A stretch of DNA of 64,000 nt, from the NCBI GenBank assembly GCA_035222895.1, contig JAVYIG010000066.1:854501-918500 (forward strand). Direction: 5' to 3'. The DNA comes from Strongylocentrotus droebachiensis (lineage: Eukaryota > Echinodermata > Echinoidea > Camarodonta > Strongylocentrotidae). The notes beneath the pieces were generated by a model that had not been told where the DNA came from, searched no databases, and saw only the letters and a program-made list of their open reading frames with translations. Below are positions 32,401-43,600 of this stretch, in pieces. The position numbers and the translations under genes are program-made. Numbering within the stretch: position 1 is the stretch's first letter; each line of letters begins with the position of its first letter.

Positions 32401-35400
32401 GTTTCGTCTTATGAATAACGACCCTATTCTCCTATTATGAATAGCGAACCTCATTTCGTATTATGAATAGCGAACCTCATTTCGTATTATGAATAGCGAC
32501 CCTCTTCTCCTATTATGAATAGCGAACCTCATTTCGTATTATGAATAGCGACCCTCTTCTCCTATTATGAATAGCGAACCTCATTTCGTATTATGAATAG
32601 CGACCCTCTTCTCCTATTATGAATAGCGAACCTCTTCTCCTATTATGAATAGCGAACCTCGTTTCGTCTTATGAATAACGACCCTATTCTCCTATTATGA
32701 ATAGCGAACCTCATTTCGTATTATGAATAGCGAACCTCATTTCGTATTATGAATAGCGACCCTCTTCTCCTATTATGAATAGCGAACCTCATTTCGTATT
32801 ATGAATAGCGACCCTCTTCTCCTATTATGAATAGCGACCCTTATGAATAATGACCCCGATTTTGCATTATGAATAGCGACCCTTTTATCGTATTATGAAT
32901 ACCGACCCTCTTCTCTGATTATGAATAGCGGTCCTTATGAATAATGAACCTTATGAATAATGACCCTTTTCTCCAATTATGAAAAGCAGTCGTTCTGCAT
33001 ATTATTATTACTAATAATCTGGATGTACCGTGCGTCCCCCAAAAAACTATACACTTTTGAAATGGCTGCCGAATAAAAAAATATATGATTCTGGGGGAAA
33101 AGTCTTATGGAAAGCTCATAAACTCAACTTTCATATGACACCGAAAATTCCGAAAATAATTCATGCTTGGGTGAGCACTGCTCACTTTTGTAAAGGGTAT
33201 GACGATTAGGTTGCGCAGGAATTAGCCTTCGAATTTGTGAGAGGTATATCCTTTGGAGCTTACAAAATTGAGGGTGATATGATACAATCATGATTATTTT
33301 GCTGAGTGAATTCCATGGTTTATTAAACCAAACTTTTATGCATGAGTGAACAGGAATTGCATTTTTTGTTTAATTGTAGCATTGTAACTTTCCCTGGTAA
33401 ACTCAGTGGTGTGTTCATGGGAGTTTGGATGGGGCGATGGTTCATGTTGTAGTTTCCATGTTACAAACTGTTATTTATTTTTTTACATCTGTGACTTTGA
33501 ATAAAAACCTTCACCCGACATTTCAGTTATCATTTACCTAAAGAATAAGTAGCCGACATTTTGGACATTCCTTTTTTCAACAAACCGTATTTGAATATTC
33601 AATTTACATAATCCCTATCTGGGTATTAAGTAAATCAATGAGATGTTCAACTAATCTTACAATAATTGAAATATGGGGTGAAGGTTTTTATTCAAAGTCA
33701 CAGGTGAAACATGGAATGATGCTCAGAGACGGTATTTCTTATCAAGCGCTATATATACAGTGCGTCCCAAAACGCAATGATGATTTATTATTGTTAATAA
33801 TACAAATAATAACAACAATAATAATAATAATAATAATAATAACAATAATAATAATAATAATAGTAATAATAATAATAATAATAATGACGAACAAAACAAT
33901 CCTACAAGTGATACCAATACATTTATATTTGAAAGCCTTTTTGATTATTATGTAGCGATCAAGGGCATTTTGCTTTTTAACACACTATTTCGAGGATCGT
34001 CAGCTATCATCCCTGCTCTAGACAGGCTTTCATTTCTGTACCATCCAAAAATTAATTACAAATGATGAGAGCCGAACAGAAAATCAAATTGTTTACTTTA
34101 ATTAATATGTAAAGATCTACTTAATTTACCAAGATAAAAGGGGAAGAATTGACTTACACTCGTTAAGATGATGTCGTAACATATTTACTGAAGTGAATGT
34201 TGATTGCTATACAACGAGTAATGTCAAGTAAGAAATATTCCCGCTGTATCGTTTTGATGATGTTCTTGAAGCCTATACGATTTTGGTCCTTAGTTCTTGC
34301 TGTAATTAATTAATCCATCATGTTCATGCTTTATGGAGATTTATCGCGCTCTCTATAGACTTTAATAAAATTAAAGTTCATCAGCTGTAATCCAATTTTA
34401 GCGTAAGGTTTTATTTAATGTCATATAAACAGACGATGGCTGTAGATGGCAAGAGCTCGGTGAATCACAGTATCTCATCAAGTTCACACCTCATGCAACG
34501 CCAAGTGCTGCCGGGGAAACATGTCAAAGTTATGGCGGTGATTTGGCTCTCATCAAGACAGCCGAAGTCAACGTAAGTCTACTGACATATTTCATACAGT
34601 ATTCCCACGGTCAAGATGATTAAGATAATTAAAAAAACTTAAATATACGCAACAGGGCTAATTACATTTATCTAAAGAGTTTTAATATTTACACCCCCGA
34701 TGGAGAGACCCCACTCTAGTAACCGCAAAAAACGCCGAACCCGATTCCACTTACCGTATTCTCAGGAAATCATGTTTGTTGTCCCTTTCAGGTTGTTCGC
34801 GGGGGGGGGGGGGGGGGGGGGAAAGGAGGATAGGCGTGTTGACTTCATTCGCAATTGCCTTGTATATCAAAAATTCATGATTAACGCAGTGCTTTACTGA
34901 ATTACACGGCAGAAACGAATGAAAGTAAATATATTGATATGCAATAAGAACAAAATTACACAAAAGAAAACGAAAAAGGTCATACTATTTTCGAAAAGCT
35001 GAACCACCCTTTTAGGTGTTGTAAACATTTAATAGAAAATCAATATTCCCTAAAATATATTTGTTTTGTTCAAAATCTGTATATATTAGAAGCTTTTATA
35101 TATTCTACATATTTGGTTCCAATGATAGCTTTATTATATTTCATTAATAAATTCTTGTGGGCCTACAAATCTGATTTTGTCATCATTCTATTACAGTGAG
35201 CTCGCTATCAATGTCCGATTGCTCTTTCAAAGGATGATAGACGTAAGATAAATGTTCAACTAAATGTTCAAATAAATTCAAAAATTATGTCGCAATGTGC
35301 AAGATAATGTGAAAATGTACAGTATAAAGAAAAGGATAAGTGCCGTTACATGCACAGTTTATACGTCAAAATGGGAAAGCGAGATAAAGAGAAAGATAGA

Positions 35401-37578
35401 GATAGAGAGAGGGACCCCCTACACAAAAACAGGGAACAATCTCAGCTAACACTAAAGTTTTCCACTATGACTTAACTTGTTAATAAATCATAAATTCATT
35501 AAGATTTTTTCTTTTCCATTTTGCTTACAGACATTTCTCAAAGCGCTTCTACCTCCATTTAATCCAAGTGATCAATATTTTTGTTTCTTTTTTGGGCTTC
35601 GGAGGAGTGGCAGGGGATTTTTCACCTGGCTGGATGATACTACACTCGAGTATGTTCTTTATATGTTTGCTCTGTCAAGATCAGTCAAGAGAAAAAATTT
35701 TTTTTTCTAGAGTTAATATGTAGTTACCATTCTCCGCGAAACACTTTTTATTCAAATGTCTCCAGTGTCCATTAAAATATTATATACTTTATTAGCATAC
35801 TTTGTAATATCTATGTTTAAAGGTAGTATATACCTTTTGCAGCCAACATCAAATCTGTAGAACTTTGCCGGAATCATGAGTATGTCACGTATGTCCTATC
35901 TGTGAGATTAAGAAACAGTACTTGACTAGATTTCTTCAAAAAACAACTGAAAACTTACCTGTACAACTCCTCTTAAATTGTTGAAAGTCTAAGAGTGCAG
36001 CGTCTTGTATCGTTTGGAAAAGGCGCTATATAAAGCTATGGTCACAAATCAGAGCAGCGACCGGCCGATCAGTAGCCTGCTCGGTCGCTGCTGGAATTAA
36101 GCATCGCCCAGCAATTAGGTCGGTGCCCGGGCGGCGACCGCCCATCAGGCACCGAGCGTATTTTGGGCGGCGAGTGAAAAATGAGCAGGCGCCGCCCAAA
36201 TTTTATCTCCGCCCTAAAACTTCAGCGGCGACCGAGCGATGACCTAAAAACGAGCGGTGCCTGGGCGGCCGCCGCTCGGTGGCCGGGCAGCCGCTGGGCA
36301 GAATTGGTTAAAAACTCGCCGCTCGGCCGCCGAGCAGGCTACCTTTGGGTAATGTGACCATAGCATAAATCAAATTATTATTATTATTATTAAATAACTT
36401 AGCAGTGACCTAGTGATTCATGGGAAACCTATTACTAGCTAAACTTCATAACATATATAACATTAGCTGTAAAGGGTACATAATCATTTGTACACACCAA
36501 TGACCCGCTTCTTATAATGACCAAAATTTAACTTATCGAGTCTTTACTCAGCACAAAACGTTAGACTATACGGTACAAGCGTCAACAATCAGATTACCTT
36601 CTAGGCGTATTTATCGCAACGCGTTTTGAAAATTCCTAACGGTTGATGCAATTCCGCATAGAGGCAATTACCAGTACTAATCTCTTAAGAGGAGTTTCTA
36701 GTTGGTATTATCTCTTGTTTATCATAGGATTTACACGATTTATATTTTCAGCCTACAAAATTGACAGACTACCTTTAAGATGAATATCAAGAAGAAGGAA
36801 TATGGAAAGCTAGGCTCAACAATATAAGATATTGATGTAACGACCAGATTTCTTCTCTACTTTTTTGGATGCTAAATACTTGCAGTATTTCTGTAGCATA
36901 TATAAGGGGGAAGGGGGATGATGTTAATGTGATTAAAAATTTAAATTTAAAAATCAGTTGATTGATTGACATCCGAACCTTCATTATTATTCTCAATATT
37001 ACACGAAATATGAAATAATAATAATTATAAAAATAATAATAGCAATAATAATGATGATGATAATGATGACGATGATGATGATGATGATAATGATAACAAT
37101 ACTACTACAGAAGCGGATCTAGAGGGGGGGTTGGGGGGGTTGCAACCCCCCCCCCCCCTTGGGCGGCCCCCCCCCCCAAAAAAAAAGGAAAAAAAAAGGA
37201 AAAAAAAAAGAAAAAAAGAAAGAAAAAAGAACGCACGCTGGAGAGAAACCCTTTCAAGTGCAAATATTGTGAGAAGATATTCAACTCATCTGGTAACTTA
37301 ACCAAACACATGATAACTCTGGATATAACTATGTATTAAACTGTTACTTGATTTAAAAAGACGTTATCATGCACTGCTTTTTATGGTCTCCATTGTGTTA
37401 ATAGATGCCAGGAAAACATCACTTACGGGGTTCAAATAAACACCCCCCAAAAAATTGGCTCGCCGCTTCGCGGCTCGTGGACGATGCTCCGCATCGTCAT
37501 TATTTTGGTCAAACCCCCCCCCTTAGCAAAAAGCTAGATCCGCCCCTGTACTACTACTACTATTACTGATGCTAATAA

Positions 37579-37613
<35 letters not shown>

Positions 37614-40600
37614 CTATTATTATCATTATTATTGTTATTATTATTATTATTAATTAATCTTAATAATTATAATAACGATCATAATGCGAACTAAATTTAT
37701 ATAGCGTTTTTTCTCCAAGGTACAATGATTGGTATAATGCCACGGAACCAAATAATGCCGACTCCTGGGGTTGTCTTGGTCTACGTGATGGCCCTTCATG
37801 GTATGACCAGACTTCGTCGTCGTTCCCGTACATTTGTGAGCGTACACGAGGTATGAATTATGATAATTTAACATTAATCGTGTTCTTGCGACAGTTGCTT
37901 CGGGATATATTTCAACAATTGCATTGTCCTATCATCATAAGGCAATTGGATTTTAGGTTAAGGTTAGGGTTCGGGTCGGGGATTAGGATAAAGGGCTTAA
38001 GTTTGGAATTCTTTTGTGGGTAAGAAATCGATCCCATTGTAGCTGGAGCATGTTTCGTACAAGCAGAATTTTAAATTTATTTTCAGATATTTCGAATATT
38101 GCGCCACTTCCTAAACAAAATCCCTTTTTATGAATTAAAAAAGCGCATTCTCCGTTTTGGAGCATCATTATGAGATGTATGGCTGATTCAGAACTTTTTG
38201 TTTTTTCTCTTACTACAACAGATAATGATCACTGAGAATGTTTGTTTCAGGAAGGAAAACAAAAAAATGTTTTTAAATTTTGCATTCTTACACCGACGAA
38301 ATAAATTCATCCTCAGAAAGAGGATGAATAATTTTCCTTTTAAGAAATGACAACATATGCAATCGTCCTCTGTTTTCATACACTTTAGAGACCAAACATC
38401 ATTTAAGTCTTTTTAAGTTGAACATTGAAAAACGTATACAATATTATCATCTAATGCTATGCCGACAGTAAGCTCTGTAGAATCAGATGCATGCCTATAT
38501 TGTGCAGAGAAAAGTTGACGCAATTTCATTAATATTACACTCTTTCTCATCACGATACACTCACAAATAGACATTCTATTGTATTATAGTATTTGATGGA
38601 AGCAGCAAAGCATCATTTGGAGGTCTAGATTATTTCATCTCTCCTTCATGGCTGGCTCGGTCTTTCTCAGATGCACGGACCTATTGTCAGAATCACGGAG
38701 CTGATTTAGCACTCATCAAATCACACGATATCAACGTATGTTCAAGTATACTTCTTTTATTTTATCTATTGATATCCAAAAATATTCTTATCCTTTTATA
38801 TTTTATATCACAGCTGGGAAGTTAACATAGCTATTGAGCCGGTCTGTCGCAATGGTACATTGGAAAAAGAAATATGTTCATGAAGTAATATCACGATTGA
38901 ATGACGGCTTCCATGAATGCCCATTTAAATCATTCCAAAAAGTGTGATTTTGTAGTTGATAGCGGATATAATATAACAGTCATGTAAACACTGTCATTCC
39001 CGATCCTCAGGCTTGAAGCTTTTCAATATATTTCAAAACAGATTATTCTCTGATGACTCCGCTATTTCATTCACGTGTGTACCATGATAATAAGAAACCC
39101 GGTCCGTTCTTTTATTCAGAATTGTGTATAGTTTAATTTATATATTACAAATATTACTTCTTATCATTGTTTTTATTGACATGACCATAACGCGTGTAAA
39201 GTCTTGTCATAGTATCTTTTAACAGTTCAAATGAACGAATGATTTTTACTTCAAATATATTCTACTGAGAACCTGAAGAGTTGTAATTCTTTAGTTACCG
39301 CCTTTTGGGATCACAGTAGGGGATTGACCTCTGTTGATTTAATTTTCATTCGTTTTTTTTTTATTTCATTTTAATTATGACATCGACAAAAATTGCCAGT
39401 GTGAAACATGAAAGGCAAATGAGGTCTATGAGATGAAATTTGTTTTTTTTCTCCTCCCAACAGACCTTCCTTTATGGAAGAATTTCGGAATTAAGTGTCC
39501 CTGTACGTTTTGGTTTGACTGACCAAGCTGTAGAAGGCACGTTTACATGGATCGATGGAACTCCTTTACAGTAGGTTCAAGAACTCAGCGGCGGATCTAT
39601 GGGGAGGGGGGGGGGGGAAGGGGGTTTACCCCCCTTTGGGCTGCCAAGTGAAAGTGTGATGCACAGACCCACACAGTATTAGTAGATATTAGTAGATGCC
39701 AGGAAAACATCACTTACGGGGGTTCAAAATAGCAACAACAAAAAACGCCTCGCCGCTACGCAGCTCGTGGGCGATGCTCCGCATGTTAGTAGATGCCAGG
39801 AAAACATCATTTACGGGGGTTCAAATTAACGCTTTTATCGCTAACTTATGTGTGATAATGAATTTATTGCAGTCGGTTATAAAATAACAAAATAAAGGCT
39901 GATTTTTGCCTGTCGTAATGCAAAAAATATTTTTATCTTCTGTACACAAGTGCCTAATTATGAATACAAATCATCATCATATGTAAATAAAGATGTTCAT
40001 AATTATATGCAATCAAAATGTGAGTAAGACAGTAGTGCATACTTTATTTTTTGAATAAATTAATGTCATGCATTCTTTTTCGAGTTACATTGAAACGTGT
40101 TGTGGATAGGCTTATGTTTTGATTGAGAGAGTATATTCTTATATAATGTTTTGGCTCAAAAGTCCAGTTTGAGAAACCAGAAAGTTAAAAACCACTTTAC
40201 AGTGCGTCCCAGAAAAAACGAAACCGAGAAGTATCGATGTTTTATCATAACTTAATCACAAGCATAATTAATGAATGACACATATTTGGAAAGCTTAGAG
40301 TCTCCTCTTTCAGTTGATGCTACTCAGATGATGCATATTTCACGCATGAGCGATTAAAAGCAATTTGAAGGAAGGAAACCAAAAATACATTTGGCGGGCG
40401 GTATCTGAATTTCGAAGAAAAATTCACATTTCTAGAAAGTTGAGTTTCTGCTCTTTCATATGACACCTCAATCAGGAAAAATGAGTGAGGAATAACAAAG
40501 TTCTGTTTGCTTAAAGTAGCCCTTATATTTTCATAATTTTAACAAACGAATTCGTTTTCACTGGGTGCCTGCCGTACCAAAAAGCAGATTTGACAAAAGA

Positions 40601-43600
40601 CTTAACTCCGTTTCGTTGACAATCAGCCATGCATGAAGACTCTCGTCTACGGCTGATTGTCAACGAAACGGAGTTAAGTCTTTTGTTAATTTCGTTTATT
40701 GATACGGCAGGCAGCCAGTGAAAACGATTTCGTTTAATACAATTATGGAAATGCAAGAACTACTTTAAACAAACAGAACTTTGTCATTCCTCGCTCATTT
40801 TTCCTGATTGAGGTGTCATATCAAAGGGCAGAAACTCAACTTTCTAGAAATGTGAATTTTTCTTCGAAATTCAGATACCGCCCGCCAAATGTCTTTTTGG
40901 TTTCCTTCCTTCAAATTGCTTTTAATCACTCATGCGTGAAATATGCATCATCTGAGTAGCATCAACTGATAGAGGAGACTCTAAGCTTTCCAAATATGTA
41001 TCATTCATTAATTATGCTTGTGATTAAGTTATGATAAAACATCGATACTTCCCGGTTTCGTTTTTTCTGGGACGCACTGTATAGGACAGTACATGGTTCA
41101 TTATACTTCAATTGTTAGAATTCGGATTGCATATCTGCAAATACAATACAAAAACACAGGAAAAACACCCCCACCCCTAAAAAAGAATAATATTTCATAA
41201 AACCATTATTTCGTAAGCCTCATAAGCATATGCGCCGCGGTCTAACTGTATATTCGTATGTATGCTCCTGCATATGTTTGTTTCCCATTCTCCTTCATTC
41301 AATACATACAGATATTCAGCATGGAGGGATCCTGAACCCAACAACGCTGGTAATGAAGATTGTGCCTCTCTACGTTATTCTAATGCTAACATGGGATGGA
41401 TTGATATACAATGTCATCTTGACCGACCCTTCATATGTGAACGCTATCAGGGTAAGTCAAATTTTTCAATTGAAAGATCCCGATGAAAAATATGCTAAAA
41501 CCCGAAACTAAAGGATAATCTTTTTTCAAAGTTTGAACCCCTGGTAGGAGCTAAAATTATATCGGTTTTATTTTATATTAACGTGTTAAATAACGAGATT
41601 TTGAAAGAGAAACAAATAATTATGCGAGGATGCATTGCGACTTGGCTTTACAAAGTTCTGCATTTCACGACCTTTAAAAACTCTCATGCATCTTATCCCT
41701 GCTGCATCAATAATGTCCTTTGGCAAATTTTAAATTTCATTTGCTACACTTCACCCAGGTGTAATAAGTGGGTACTTGATAGGATTTATCCCTAAGAAAG
41801 TACTAAGCGTTAAGAGCTTCGATTAAAAGCGGGGCTGATAATATCCAAAATTGTTTGGAGGTGGAGGCGAGACTAACGGGATCCAAATGGCGTCCGTCCG
41901 TCGTCCGTACGGCGTCCGCCACAACCCTTATGGAACAATTACAGTGTTACCACATAGTGGACCACACTGTGTACCACATAGTCAAATACAGTGTGGTACA
42001 CAGCGTGCAACCACATTTTGGCCACATGTGAATTTGGGACATGCGGTAACGCTGTGGTGTACTATGTGGTGCGTACCACACTGTGGTGGCAACTACATAC
42101 CACAGTGTGGTATACCAAAGCGTTACCACACTGTGGTACGCACCACATAGTACACCACAGCGTTACCACATGTCCCGAAATCATATGTGGCCAAAACTGT
42201 GGTATTAACCACTTAGTCTACCACACTGTGGTATACCACAGCGTTACAAGCAGCACACAGCGTATGCGGCACACTGTGTTAATATGTACGACTATGTGGA
42301 AGACCACACGATCTAAATCCCTACACTGTGACAATACTGTGATCACAGAGTTTGCACATAGTTAAATACATACCACACTGTGGTAAATATGTGTCACTCT
42401 GTGTTAAATATGACCGAGTATGTGGTAACCCAAGCTTCACACTGTGACAATACTGTGAGCACAGAGTTTTCACATAGTTAAATACATACCACACTGTGGT
42501 AAATATGTGTCACTCTGTGTTAAATATGTACGACTATGTGGTAAACCACATGATTTGAACCCCACACTGTGACAATACTGTGAAAACAGAGTTTACACAT
42601 TTTCAGTACATACAACACCGTGGTAAATATGTGTCACTCTGTGTGAAATATGACCGATTATGTGGTAAACCAAACCCAACACTGTGACAAAACTGTGAGC
42701 ACATAGTTTTCACATAGTTCAGTACATACCACACTGTGGTAAATATGTGTCACGCTGTGTTAAATATGTACGACTATGTGGTAAACCACATGATTTGAAC
42801 CCCACACTGTGACAGTACTGTGAGCATAGAGTTTACACAAAGTTCAGTACATACCACACTGTGGTCAATCGCCACCGTCAATCTTGTTGTGACCAAACGT
42901 ATTGTGACGTTAACGTTATAATAATAATAATAATAATGATAATAATAATAATAATCTTTTAAAGTCCACTCCAAATATTATGAAGTTAAACCGAAAATGG
43001 AAATTCTTTTTGCCCAATTGATCGTGAGCCCGGCAGCCACTGAGCAGCGCCAGATCGACGTTGCTCTATCCCTTATTGTTGAACGCCAAACAAGGTAGCA
43101 GCAACTCCCGTCTTTTAACGTCTTTTGGTATGACGCGGCCGGGGTTCGAACCCATGACCTCCTGGTTGTGAGACGGACGCTCTACTGACTGAGCCAACAC
43201 ACCGGTAGTGCTATTAAACTTCACATGCTAACGTCAAAGGTCATTTGAGGTCATCACACTCCTATTACAAATAACTTTGCAACCGTCAACCCTGTTGCGA
43301 CCAAACTTGGGTCACGGATGCATTTTGGGGACCTTCGCGGTGTGGTGCTGTCGGGGGTCACATGCTAAGGTCAAAGTTCATTTGAGGTCATATGTTAACG
43401 TTAACGTGGTATAATTTCTTGTCACAAATACAGTGCAACAAAACGTGGGTCATGGATGGTGCGTAGAAACATTCATATAATCTTTTTTTCTTTCTTTGTT
43501 ATAACACGATGAATTTATAATATATTTTTTAATCGATATGTAGATGTTCCTGAAAGTAAGTGGAGTCGCCTTGGTGGAACCCTGTACTATATCTCTCAAA

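Larger units (their letters stand above)
29450..32995. mobile_element. Foldback (TU-like) element with inverted arms of 26-bp repeats
   Basis: Left arm 29450-30437 and right arm 31890-32995 consist of tandem 26-bp units (GCTATTCATAATAGGAGAAG core on the left, its complement on the right), so the arms are inverted copies. The outermost units on both sides are the variant TATTCATAAGGACC and its complement. The centre (30440-31890) has poly-G tracts, one copy of the GCGC array unit and short CATTCATTTCATTTCATCTA tandems, and no transposase. Sea urchin TU elements have the same plan of arms made of short repeats. Confidence 0.85.
23273..34270 (+). repeat. Segmental duplication block, copy B
   Basis: Collinear with 1-9560: flank X (23273-23960 with 1-610), TC tract and leader (23976-24470 with 5135-5995), lectin exons 1 and 2 and the intron between them (24470-25590 with 5996-7140), intron 2 and lectin exon 3 (28575-29436 with 7440-8505), intron 3 end (33800-34270 with 9115-9560). 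Copy-specific insertions explain the unequal lengths. Confidence 0.85.
35817..36778. mobile_element. TTAA-flanked MITE (AAAGGTA family), copy 1, carrying nested insertions
   Basis: Ends TTAAAGGTAGT and ACTACCTTTAA. Shares internal blocks (GCAGCCAACATCAAAT, TAGCTGTAAAGGGTACAT) with copies at 53781 and 59112. About 460 bp of foreign DNA (35930-36390) interrupts it. Confidence 0.85.

Noticed and set aside
29450..32995. CRISPR-like array (regular short repeats)
   Set aside because: Units are contiguous 26-bp tandem repeats without unique spacers, in a eukaryotic intron.
41851..42365. Cys/His/Trp-rich open frames
   Set aside because: Generated by the CACACTGTGG satellite; frames exist on both strands because the word is palindromic.
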